From MWBF01 sp040772005 (GTDB taxonomy: Bacteria; Chloroflexota; Anaerolineae; CG2-30-64-16), in NCBI GenBank assembly GCA_040772005.1, contig JAXGYZ010000008.1, forward strand, positions 62,001-126,000: a stretch of DNA of 64,000 bases, written 5' to 3'. Below the pieces are notes generated by a model, which was not told where the DNA came from, did not search any database, and was given only the letters and a program-made list of their open reading frames with translations. Shown here piece by piece: positions 7,892 through 16,286 of the stretch; the first letter of the stretch is position 1; each line of letters opens with the position of its first letter. A program made the translations under genes and the position numbers.

Positions 7892-7972
7892 GGTTGTGCC
7901 GTGGCATGATGTTCCATGGCTCTCCCCGACATTGTTAGCGGCGTTGTCCTGTTCCCCACCCAGGAGGTCGCG

Positions 7973-10900
7973 ATGCGTATACTCATCGGACTGCTCTCCA
8001 TCGTCGTCTCGGTCTGCGTGCTCTCCCTGCTGCCCGGCATGGCACTAGATGCCACCGGTGCGTCGCCGCATCCCGGGGTTCGTGTCCAGGATCCGGATCC
8101 GATGTCTTTGCTGACGCCTGCACAGCCCGCCACGCCGTCTCCTGAGCAGTTGGGCTGGCTGGATGCGACTGACATGGGCGCCGGGCGGGCCTGCACGACC
8201 GGCGGGCCTGTCGCCGCAGCAATGCCTGGCGCACAGTCACCGGCCGGACCCCAGTACACCCGGTGGGTCGTGTGGGAGGCTCTGAACATCTTCGGGCAGC
8301 TCTTCGTCGACCCAGAGGGGATCCTGACCACACCGGAATGCACCTATTCCTATCCGTGCGGCGGGCTGCCTCCTAACTGCACCCCCGTGCGCAAGGCCCG
8401 TGTTATGGGGCCGTATTGCACCGACGATGAGGCGTGGGCCCACCTCTGTTCGCGCATCAGCGACCGTGGGACCTTTGCCATTTGGAGCAACTGCCCGTGG
8501 TGGATCGTCGTCGACGGCGTGCGCCACCACTCGTCATGGAATCCCTTCCTGACCTGCCCGCAAATCGGCGGCGATGTCGTCATCCCGCCCCGACCTCCCG
8601 ACTGCCCACCGGACCCGCCCACCCCCACTCCGACCGTGACCCCGACCGCCACGCCGACGCCGACCGAAATCCCCGACCTGACCGTGAAACGCATCGAGGT
8701 CGTGCAGGCCACCCAGGATGAAGATAACTCGATTCCGCTGGTGCAGGGCAAGTATACAGCGGCGCGTGTCTTCGTGGATATCGGCAATGTCAGCTATGAC
8801 GCGGTGCCCAACGTTGCGGGCCAGCTACGCGGCTACCGGGGGGGCGATGAACTGCCCTTGAGCCCACTGCGGACCGACAACTGGCGGATCACGGCGCGCA
8901 AGAGTGCCAAGAGGTCGGAACAAAATGCTGCGCTCAACTTCTTCTTGCCCGGGGCCTGGTCGAGCGGGCAAGTTACGCTGGTAGCTGAACTGGACCCCTG
9001 GGACTGGGTGCCGGAGACCGATGAAGAGAACAACACGGACAGCGTTGCGGTGAGCTTCAACGAGCGCTGCCCGGTGCAACTGGGCTACGTCCCGGTCAAC
9101 TACGACACGGGCGGACCCGCCGGGGTGCTGACGCCGGACCCCAATTTTATCCAATGGTTGGACCCCAGAGCGTTCCGGCAGGTCTATCCCATCGGCACCG
9201 ATGACGAACTGCGGTATTTTCAACTCTTGCCGGCCATCACGTGGGATGGGCCGATGGATACGCCCGAGGACCGCCAGCTACTGACCGTGCGCCTGCGCCA
9301 GTTATTGGCGTTGGCACAGTGGCCGCAGCCGTTGCGCCGGCCCCTGTCGCAGCTCATCGGCTGGCTGCCGGACATGCCCGCGGTGACCGCGACCATCGGC
9401 CGGTCCGACCCAAGCTGGGGAGAACCCTACGGCACGGACCAGGTCTTCTGGGCCCAGGCAGGAGCCGGCTTCGACTGGACCCTGGCCCACGAAATCGGCC
9501 ACAACTTCGGGCTGCATCACCCGAACCTGCCGGACGGCTGGGCGGAGGGCGATGATGAGTCGTTGTGGCCGGTCTATTTCACGGACTGCACCATCCAGGA
9601 GGTGGGCGTCGATACGCTGAACCATCCTGTGCTCGTCAAGGATCCGGCAGCGTACTACGATCTGATGACCTACCGGGATGATCCTGAGCTCTGGATCTCA
9701 CCGTTTCACTACTCGGGGGATCCCGTGGGCGAGACCGGGTTGTACCAGGTGCTGGCGCCGCCATGCCGCGAGGCGGCCCCGACGCCGCCGATCACACCGA
9801 CACCGACGCCTGCGCCGCGGTGCCAGTGGTGGTATCCCCTGGACAGCGTCGGCCCGCCGTGGAACTGGGTACGCGAGGATGCGAGTGGCTGGACCACGAC
9901 CGCGCGGCCGGGTTACCTGCGTCTCCTGACCCTGCCCGGCGACCTGGCGGGGATGCAGAATGACGCCCGGAACCTGTTGCTCCAGCCGCTGCCCACCGGC
10001 AACTTCGAAGTTTCGACTCGGCTCTCCTTTGCGCCGGCGCTGCAAGGCCAGGCCGCGGGCCTGTTGCTCTATCAGGATGACGACAACTACGTGTTCCTGG
10101 GCCGGGTGCATGACCAGGGGAGCAAAGTCATCTTTGTCGCGGAGCGCGGTGGTGCGCGGGAGGTTCATGCGCTCGACTTCGGCGGGGTGGCGACCTACCT
10201 CCGGATTATCCGGAACGGGACCTCGTTCACCGGCTACTATGGCGTGACGGCCGATACGCCGATCCGGATCTTCGAATACCAGACCGGCTTGACTGCCTTC
10301 CGGATGGGCCTCGCAGCCTGGGGCGGGGGCGCAGCGCCGGCAGATTTCGAGTACTTGTGCGTCAATCCGTGGGGCGAAGGTGCTGCCGTCACCGCCGATG
10401 CTGCCGTCAGCGCTGAGGCGGCGCCGGCGCTGCCCGGCGCTGAGCAGGTCGCAGCCGCGACCGATTACCTGATGATCAGCGGTCAGCTCTTCAACAACGG
10501 CAGCGGACGCCTCGATCCCATCACGCGCGTCAACCCGCCGCGCCCTCCTGCACTGCCCCCCGCCGGCACGAACTTCTGCATCGCGCTGCTCGGTGCAGGT
10601 GGGGCCGAGCTGGCAGCCTATTGTTTCGACGCCTCGTTCATCGACTACGAGACGCAGCAGACGGTGAGCGCCAGCCCCTTCCTGCTTTTTGTGCCCGACC
10701 GCACCGGGGTCATGGAGGTGGTCCTGCGGCGGGAGGAGCTGGTCCTGGCACGCCAGACGCGCAGCGTCCATGCGCCGCAGGTGACCGTGCTTGAGCCGTC
10801 CGGCGGCGAGCTATGGACCGCGGAAGGTCGCATCCGCTGGAGCGCGAGCGACGCAGACGGCGATCCGCTGCGGTTCACGGTGCTGTTCAGCGCAGACGGC

Positions 10901-13234
10901 AAGGGCTCGTGGCGCGGGTTGGCAGCCGACATCACGGGGAATGAACTGGTCGTGGACGCGCGAGCGCTGCCGGGCACCGACCGGGGGTTCATCCGCGTGC
11001 TGGCGACCGATGGGCTGAACACGGGGCAGGCCGATAGTCCCGCGGCCCTGCGGGTGGCCGCGAAGCCACCGCGAGTCACCATCACCCACCCTGCGGACGG
11101 CGAAGCGTGGCTGCCCGGGAGCGTCCTGACCCTGCACGGCTCGGCCTATGACTTCGAGGAAGGTTTCCTGTCTGGCTCCGCTCTCACGTGGCGTTCCGAC
11201 CGGGAGGGCACTCTGGGCAACGGCACGACCGTGAGCATAACGACGCTGCCGCGCGGTAGGCACACCATCACTCTGACCGCGCGTGATGCCGGCGGCATGG
11301 AGGGGAGCGCAGCTATCGTGCTGCACGTGGGCGGCTCGACCTACCTGCCGCTGCTCTACCAGCGCGGCGCGGTGGGCGAGTCGCTGCCGCCGGGGCCGTG
11401 CACGCCGCTGTTCAACGCTGATTTCGGCGCGGCCGGCCTCCCGGGTTGGACGTCTACAGGTGGCACCTGGACCAACCCCGGCGGATATATGCAAGGCTCC
11501 TCCGGCCCGGTGGCCGATGCGTGGAACATGACCGCGCGGTCTGCGGCCAATTTCCGCTACGAGGGGAGTGTCATCGTGCGCCAGGGTGCCGGCGCGGGAC
11601 TCAGCTTCCGCTCCACGGACGGCACGCAGGGCTACGACCTCTTTGTGGATGTCAACGGCGGCCAGCTCGTGCTGGCGAAGCGGCCCTACAAAGTGCTGGC
11701 TTCTTACGCCCTCGATGTGCAGCGTGACCGAACCTACCGCCTGCGCATCGAGGCACGCGGCACGGTCATCGAGGGCTACCTGGACGGCGTCAAGCGCGTG
11801 ACGGCCATCGACGCGACGTATGCCACTGGCAACTTCGGCGTGTGGGCCAACAACAGCGTCGCAGTCTACGACGACCTCGCCGCATGCACCTACGCGCTGC
11901 CTTACGAGCTGCGCGTGGATGCGGGGAGCACGGCCCAGACCACCGATCGGGCCGGCCGCACCTGGCTGCCCGACCAGGCCTACGCGGTGGGCAGTTGGGG
12001 CTTCACTGCAGGGACGCAAGCATCGACGGTGGACCCGATCGCGGGCACCGAGGATGACTTGCAGTACCAGACCGTGCACTGGTGGTACGGCACGTGGGGC
12101 CTGCAGGCCGATGTGCCGAACGGCAACTACCGCGTGGCGCTGGGCTTCACGGAGACCCACTTCACCGAGGCGGGCAGGCGCATCTTCGATGTCAGGATCG
12201 AGGGGCAGACCGTTATCGCGGGGCTGGACCTCTGCGCGGTAGTCGGGCACGATACGGCCTACCATCGGGCTTTCGATGTCACGGTGAACGACGGGCAGCT
12301 CAACATCGACTTCGCCAGCGTGCGGGATGCGGCCCTGGTCGCGGCAATCGAGGTGACCACGCAGGGAGGCGCAGGGGCCACGCCGACGGCCACCCGGACG
12401 CGCACGCCCACGCCGCCCGGCACTGCGGTGAGCAGTCCGACTGCCACGAGGACCGCGACGCGCACGGCCACGCCCAGCCTGACGCCTGCAGCCACGGCAA
12501 CGCGCACTGCGACCCGCACTCCGACGCAGACGCTGACGGCCACGGCGACGCCCACCGGTACGGGCCTGTACGGGCGAGTCACGAAGGGGGGTGTGGCCGC
12601 GGCCGGCATCCCGCTTGTCCTGGTTCGCATCGATGACGAGGAGGATGTCGAGGTCGCAGCGACCGTGACGGCGGCCGACGGCCGCTATGTCTTCTCCGGC
12701 GTGCCGGCGCTGCCGGCCGGTGCGGCGTACTATGTGTTCTACGGGCCGAACGAGACCGACCCCAGCCTGGTCGCCCTGTGGTACGGGCCGGAAGTCACCA
12801 GCTACACGGCCGGAGCCAATGTGCCGGCCGGAGACTTCGATATTGCGAACGTCCTGCTGCTTTCCCCTGCAGCCGGCGCCACAGTTACGCTGCCTGCCAC
12901 CTTCACGTGGCAGCGGCGGAACCTGAGCGGCGACACCTACCGGGTGCTCTTCATGGACGAGGAGGGCATGGATTGGTGGCAGACGAACGACCTGGGCGAT
13001 GTGGGAAGCTATACGTTGCCCGGCCTGGGTCCGGGCATGGCCTATGACACGCCTTATTACTGGTTCATGGCTGTCTTCCGCGGGCCTGAGAGCTTCGGCT
13101 ACTCGTACTACATGCGCCGTGTCACCTTTGTGCCCGGTTCGTGGAGCGACGGGGCCACGTCGGCTGCGGACCTGCCGGCAGCGCAGAGCGGGCCGCGCTT
13201 GCGCCCCAGGATCGTAGAACCGCCTGCCGAGTGA
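7973..13234 (+). CDS. Giant secreted multidomain metzincin protease
   Basis: This 1753-residue extracellular protein starts with a signal peptide (about 1-27); the ATG at 7973 is chosen for its AGGAGG site. After a Pro/Thr linker (about 216-236) comes a CARDB-like beta domain, then a metzincin zinc site H506-E-I-G-H510-N-F-G-L-H-H516 with a Met-turn near Met565 (DLMTYRDD). Next are a second Pro/Thr linker (about 602-616), a LamG/DUF1349-type jelly roll (about 620-800), Ig-like segments, a YLPLLYQR motif (about 1124), another jelly roll, a malectin-like domain (about 1313-1463), a third Thr-rich linker (about 1468-1530), a carboxypeptidase-regulatory-like domain and a terminal Ig/FN3-like domain. 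It probably degrades or binds extracellular glycoproteins or polymers. Protease activity is a strong inference from the zinc motif. Confidence 0.85.
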   Translation: MRILIGLLSIVVSVCVLSLLPGMALDATGASPHPGVRVQDPDPMSLLTPAQPATPSPEQLGWLDATDMGAGRACTTGGPVAAAMPGAQSPAGPQYTRWVVWEALNIFGQLFVDPEGILTTPECTYSYPCGGLPPNCTPVRKARVMGPYCTDDEAWAHLCSRISDRGTFAIWSNCPWWIVVDGVRHHSSWNPFLTCPQIGGDVVIPPRPPDCPPDPPTPTPTVTPTATPTPTEIPDLTVKRIEVVQATQDEDNSIPLVQGKYTAARVFVDIGNVSYDAVPNVAGQLRGYRGGDELPLSPLRTDNWRITARKSAKRSEQNAALNFFLPGAWSSGQVTLVAELDPWDWVPETDEENNTDSVAVSFNERCPVQLGYVPVNYDTGGPAGVLTPDPNFIQWLDPRAFRQVYPIGTDDELRYFQLLPAITWDGPMDTPEDRQLLTVRLRQLLALAQWPQPLRRPLSQLIGWLPDMPAVTATIGRSDPSWGEPYGTDQVFWAQAGAGFDWTLAHEIGHNFGLHHPNLPDGWAEGDDESLWPVYFTDCTIQEVGVDTLNHPVLVKDPAAYYDLMTYRDDPELWISPFHYSGDPVGETGLYQVLAPPCREAAPTPPITPTPTPAPRCQWWYPLDSVGPPWNWVREDASGWTTTARPGYLRLLTLPGDLAGMQNDARNLLLQPLPTGNFEVSTRLSFAPALQGQAAGLLLYQDDDNYVFLGRVHDQGSKVIFVAERGGAREVHALDFGGVATYLRIIRNGTSFTGYYGVTADTPIRIFEYQTGLTAFRMGLAAWGGGAAPADFEYLCVNPWGEGAAVTADAAVSAEAAPALPGAEQVAAATDYLMISGQLFNNGSGRLDPITRVNPPRPPALPPAGTNFCIALLGAGGAELAAYCFDASFIDYETQQTVSASPFLLFVPDRTGVMEVVLRREELVLARQTRSVHAPQVTVLEPSGGELWTAEGRIRWSASDADGDPLRFTVLFSADGKGSWRGLAADITGNELVVDARALPGTDRGFIRVLATDGLNTGQADSPAALRVAAKPPRVTITHPADGEAWLPGSVLTLHGSAYDFEEGFLSGSALTWRSDREGTLGNGTTVSITTLPRGRHTITLTARDAGGMEGSAAIVLHVGGSTYLPLLYQRGAVGESLPPGPCTPLFNADFGAAGLPGWTSTGGTWTNPGGYMQGSSGPVADAWNMTARSAANFRYEGSVIVRQGAGAGLSFRSTDGTQGYDLFVDVNGGQLVLAKRPYKVLASYALDVQRDRTYRLRIEARGTVIEGYLDGVKRVTAIDATYATGNFGVWANNSVAVYDDLAACTYALPYELRVDAGSTAQTTDRAGRTWLPDQAYAVGSWGFTAGTQASTVDPIAGTEDDLQYQTVHWWYGTWGLQADVPNGNYRVALGFTETHFTEAGRRIFDVRIEGQTVIAGLDLCAVVGHDTAYHRAFDVTVNDGQLNIDFASVRDAALVAAIEVTTQGGAGATPTATRTRTPTPPGTAVSSPTATRTATRTATPSLTPAATATRTATRTPTQTLTATATPTGTGLYGRVTKGGVAAAGIPLVLVRIDDEEDVEVAATVTAADGRYVFSGVPALPAGAAYYVFYGPNETDPSLVALWYGPEVTSYTAGANVPAGDFDIANVLLLSPAAGATVTLPATFTWQRRNLSGDTYRVLFMDEEGMDWWQTNDLGDVGSYTLPGLGPGMAYDTPYYWFMAVFRGPESFGYSYYMRRVTFVPGSWSDGATSAADLPAAQSGPRLRPRIVEPPAE

Positions 13235-13722
13235 TCGTGGGTGCTCCGGTGCGGCGGGCGAGCAGGTTCACTACGAGGAAGACAAGCAGGGCAGTCACGA
13301 TCAGGAGCGCGGCGACCGGCAGGGCTGCAGCGAGGCCGAAGCCCTCGAAGCGCTGGTAGACAAGCACGGGCACGACCTTGGGGTGGTAGGCGAGGATAAC
13401 GACCGCGCCGAACTCGCAAACCCCGCGCGCCCGCATCATCAGCGCACCGGTCAGCCCGCCGCCCAAGGCCTGGGGTAAGGCGATGTGCCAGAAGGCCTGC
13501 CACGGCGTCGCGCCGTTTGCGAGCGCGGCGTGCTCGTATTCCGGCTCGAGCTGCGCAAACGCCTCCCGGGCCGCATTGACCAGGAAGGGCAGCCCGACGA
13601 AGGCCATCGCGACCCGCGATGCCCGCAGGCGTGTCGGTGAAGGTCACGCCGAGCCGGCCGAACGCCTGGCCGACCCGGCCCAGGATTTCCTGGCGCCTCT
13701 CTGCAACCGACAGCTCTTTCAT
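13122..13722 (-). pseudogene. Chimeric remnant: DeoR N-terminus joined to a molybdate/tungstate-type ABC permease
   Basis: The 5' end encodes MKELSVAERRQEILGRV, identical to the start of the intact DeoR regulator, then switches after a few codons to permease sequence (FGRLGVTFTDTPAGI). A one-base frameshift near 13610 puts the rest in another frame: MAFVGLPFLVNAAREAF, ANGATPWQAFWHIALPQALGG and the EFGAVVILAYHPKVVP segment, typical of ModB/WtpB inner-membrane permeases. The N-terminal part of the permease is missing and the 3' end runs into the end of the protease gene. The upstream 50 bp, including the promoter, are also copied from deoR. This looks like recombination debris; a short fusion peptide could still be made. 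Confidence 0.8.
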
Positions 13723-13763
13723 GTTCGTCCTTGTCGAACTTACGAATGCTTGCGATGGCTTTC

Positions 13764-13792
13764 AATATACTTCGCTTTGCAGGGGCTATCAA
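13764..13792 (-). promoter_or_regulatory. Copied deoR promoter upstream of the chimera
   Basis: TTGATA (13792-13787) and TATATT (13769-13764) are 17 bases apart on the minus strand. The -10 region and leader match the deoR upstream region, but the spacer does not, while the -35 hexamer is nearly kept. Confidence 0.6.
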
Positions 13793-13832
13793 GAATGATG
13801 CGCGAGCTACATCAAAGACGCGGATGCACTTG

Positions 13833-13838
13833 TATAAT
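13833..13838 (+). promoter_or_regulatory. -10 box (TATAAT) upstream of the baeRF-type gene
   Basis: A perfect TATAAT lies 117 bp before the start codon at 13955. The matching -35 region is weak, so this is a candidate only. Confidence 0.4.
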
Positions 13839-13898
13839 CAGAGGACAGAATGCCGGAATGGCGGAGCACCGGGCTCGCTTTGCAGGCGCCCAGCATTT

Positions 13899-13921
13899 GA
13901 CAGCGCGCATCGCGCGCTGTC
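13899..13921. promoter_or_regulatory. 10-bp hairpin in the leader of the baeRF-type gene
   Basis: GACAGCGCGC and GCGCGCTGTC flank the loop ATC. The hairpin sits 33 bp before the start codon, between the -10 box and the AAGGAG ribosome site, so it is placed to affect translation or bind a regulator. Confidence 0.5.
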
Positions 13922-13954
13922 CCGGCCAACATATCACAAGGAGCTATCTTATTT

Positions 13955-15040
13955 ATGAACCGTCACGACATTCAACTGCTGCAACAAGTGCGCGGTAACC
14001 CCGCGTTGACCATCACTCTGCCAACCCATCGCACATCGCCTGACAATCGCCAGGACCCGATCCGGGTCCGCAACCTGGTGACCGAGGCGACCAACCGGCT
14101 GCTGGAGGAATTCGGGCGCCGCGAGATCGAACCCTTGCTGACGCGGTTAGAGAGCCTGGTGAGCGAGATCGACTTCCGTTACACGCTCGATGGACTGGCG
14201 TTGTTCGTCACCCAGGATTTCGCCCGTGCATACCAGATACCGTTTGACCTGCCGGAGCGTGTGGTGGTTGATGAGACTTTCGCCACCCGTAACCTGGTGT
14301 TTGCGCTCAACCGCACGCCCCGCTACTGGACACTGGTGCTGAGCGAGCAGCCCACCCGTTTGATGGAGGGCGTGCGCGACACATTGGTCGAGATCACCGA
14401 GGGCGAGTTCCCGATGAGCCACGAGGGCCCCGGCGGCGCGTTGAAGCTGCCGGGCGGGCCGGGCGTGCAGAAGTCCGCCTATCGCGACGAGCGTCACCGC
14501 CAGTTCTTCCGCCAGGTGGATGCTGCATTGAAGCCGTTCCTGGCTGAAGATCCCCTGCCGCTGGCCGTGGTAGGCGTCGATCGCTTCCTGGCCTTCTTCA
14601 ACGAGGTGACTGCTCACCAGGATGCCATCCTGGCTACATTGACCGGCAGCCACGACAAGACCTCGCCCCACGAGCTGGCACAACTGGTCTGGCCGCTGGT
14701 GAAGGCCAACTTGGCTGACAAGCGACAAGGGGTGATGGATGAGCTGGGCCGCGCCGTCGGCGAGCAGAAAGTCGCCTCGTCCGTCGGTGAGGTCTGGCGG
14801 TTCGCACAGGAAGGCCGCGGCGCACTGCTGGTGGTGGAAGAGGACTTTCACTATCCGGCCACGGTTGACGCATCGGGCATGCACCTCTCGCCGGCCGATG
14901 ATCCGACTGCGCCTGGTGTGCTGGATGACGCCGTGGACGAAATCATCGAGGTGGTTCTGAGCAAGCAGGGTCGGGTCGTGTTTGTCGATAACGAGCAGTT
15001 GGCCGAGCATCAGCGGATCGCGCTGGTTCTGCGCTACTAA
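13955..15040 (+). CDS. baeRF-family protein, probable Balon-like ribosome hibernation factor
   Basis: This 361-residue cytoplasmic protein matches the bacterial archaeo-eukaryotic release factor (baeRF, eRF1/Pelota-like) group. The N-terminal signature TITLPTHRTSPDNRQDPIRVRNLV and the later segments LAVVGVDRFLAFFNEVT and GALLVVEEDFHYPA are the conserved blocks of the group that includes Balon, a factor that binds idle ribosomes near the A site in cold or starved cells. The C-terminus has the EIIEVVLSKQGRVVFVDNEQL segment typical of the last alpha/beta domain. AAGGAG precedes the ATG by 11 bases. It is monocistronic. Assignment to the Balon branch rather than another baeRF subgroup is from memory of family motifs. 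Confidence 0.7.
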   Translation: MNRHDIQLLQQVRGNPALTITLPTHRTSPDNRQDPIRVRNLVTEATNRLLEEFGRREIEPLLTRLESLVSEIDFRYTLDGLALFVTQDFARAYQIPFDLPERVVVDETFATRNLVFALNRTPRYWTLVLSEQPTRLMEGVRDTLVEITEGEFPMSHEGPGGALKLPGGPGVQKSAYRDERHRQFFRQVDAALKPFLAEDPLPLAVVGVDRFLAFFNEVTAHQDAILATLTGSHDKTSPHELAQLVWPLVKANLADKRQGVMDELGRAVGEQKVASSVGEVWRFAQEGRGALLVVEEDFHYPATVDASGMHLSPADDPTAPGVLDDAVDEIIEVVLSKQGRVVFVDNEQLAEHQRIALVLRY

Positions 15041-15152
15041 GGGCCATGATGCGACGAACTGACAAGGAAATCATCGAGCGCGACTCGATGGATTGGGTCA
15101 CTTAAGAATCGCAGTGATCATGGGGAAGAAGTCGAAGGACAAGCCCGTTCTC

Positions 15153-15336
15153 GCCACAGAGGTCACAGAGGACGCTGAGAGCCTCGATTGAGTGTCTATC
15201 CGAGAAACCACTGGGGCTGGTCTCCGACCGTGCCCCCTGGCTCGGCGTGCTGTGGCTTCGCCACAGCCGAGACCGGCCAGAGCAATTCTCGGATAGACTC
15301 TACGACTGTCTCAGCGTTTTCTGTGACCTCTGTGGC
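15153..15336. repeat. 184-bp nested palindromic element, family 3
   Basis: The outer arms are imperfect inverted repeats: GCCACAGAGGTCACAGA... (from 15153) against its complement ending at 15336, including TCTATCCGAGAA on both sides. The centre holds a second hairpin, GCTGTGGC (15249-15256) with GCCACAGC (15260-15267), and a GGTCTCCGACCGTGCC-type motif. The same core motif forms the hairpin at 20900-20940 and the tandem repeat inside the ABC ATPase gene at 44984-45052. The outer CACAGAGGTCACAGAG motif also occurs inside the E2 gene. The element fills most of the 307-bp gap and no gene is seen in it. Confidence 0.8.
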
Positions 15337-15347
15337 CTATCCCTGCC

Positions 15348-16247
15348 TCAGCCCAACGGCAGGCCGAGCGACTCCACGAACGCGCGGATGCTGTCGCGGG
15401 CGGGCTGCACGCCGGCCGCAGCGTAGAGTTCCCACTGCTCGACGTGCTCCACGGACTGACCCGGTGCGAGCGTCACCAGCGGGCCGACGGTCTCCACCTC
15501 GATGAACCGGTCATTGCAGTAGGTCTCGCTGTTGCAGCCGTAATCCACATGAGGCTGGTCCGGCTGGGGCGTAAATCGCTTGACGACGAGGACGCCGCCA
15601 ACCAGGTAGCCGACCCAGCCGTGGCGGTTCATGTAGCCGATCTTGCAGGGCGGCAGTGCCGGCTGCGCATGGAGCAGCACGAGCTCATCGGCCAGTTGCA
15701 GCCGGGGGTCGGCCAGCCGGGTGTAGGGCCAGAAGACCATGTTGCGGTTGGGCAGCAGGCCTGCATCGTCGAGTTGGTGCGCGGTCTGCGGGAAGATGCC
15801 GACGCCGCCGAGCCGTAGCATCGTCAGCGCCCAGGGCGCCAGTTCCACGGGCCAGGGGCCCTGGTTCTCCAGCCGGTGGCGGATTGCCAGCGCCGCCTTG
15901 CCGGGTGTGAACGCGATATGCATGGACTTGCGGATTCCGGTCAGCTCTTCGAGCGGGCCGAGCAGGTGCAACTCGCCGTCCGCTTCGGTCAACTCCACGC
16001 CTGCGTCATCGGGGATATAGGAGCGGGGTGTGGCCTCCGGCGCGTGCCAGAGCCGGTGACCGCCGTACAGCCGGAAGTCACCGACCGCGGTCGGGATGGT
16101 CAAGTCTGCAACCTCAGCCATCAGATTGTCGTCGGATGCGCCGAGGAACAGGCCAACGATGCGCGGGCCGGCCGTCTCAAGGACGTCGATGCGCACGTGG
16201 TCGTTGGTGAAGCTGCGCACGGGCAGCCCGAGGACCTTCGTAGTCAA
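15348..16247 (-). CDS. Galactose-mutarotase-fold protein (DUF4380-like)
   Basis: This 299-residue cytoplasmic protein begins at a TTG (16247) with GGAGG five bases upstream. It has the layered beta strands of the aldose-1-epimerase/galactose-mutarotase fold: GPRIVGLFLGASDDNLMAEV, DFRLYGGHRLWHAPE with paired Arg and His residues, HRLENQGPWPVELAPWALTML, and the late segment YGCNSETYCNDRFIEVETVGP. The GGHRLWHAPE block resembles DUF4380 and related sugar-binding epimerase-like proteins. The substrate is unknown. It lies just downstream of the giant secreted GH-like gene (39-bp gap), so a role in handling sugars released outside is plausible but not shown. Confidence 0.65.
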   Translation of the reverse strand: MTTKVLGLPVRSFTNDHVRIDVLETAGPRIVGLFLGASDDNLMAEVADLTIPTAVGDFRLYGGHRLWHAPEATPRSYIPDDAGVELTEADGELHLLGPLEELTGIRKSMHIAFTPGKAALAIRHRLENQGPWPVELAPWALTMLRLGGVGIFPQTAHQLDDAGLLPNRNMVFWPYTRLADPRLQLADELVLLHAQPALPPCKIGYMNRHGWVGYLVGGVLVVKRFTPQPDQPHVDYGCNSETYCNDRFIEVETVGPLVTLAPGQSVEHVEQWELYAAAGVQPARDSIRAFVESLGLPLG

Positions 16248-16286
16248 TGGAGCCTCCTTGCTGGAAGTTGGCGCTGCGGCGCCCCG

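Noticed and set aside
13122..13607. A complete ABC permease gene
   Set aside because: It lacks its N-terminal helices and is frameshifted from the upstream part; it is listed as a pseudogene.
15047..15103. Remnant of a pyridoxamine-oxidase-like gene (MMRRTDKEI start)
   Set aside because: Only 18 codons match a common N-terminal pattern, too little to support.
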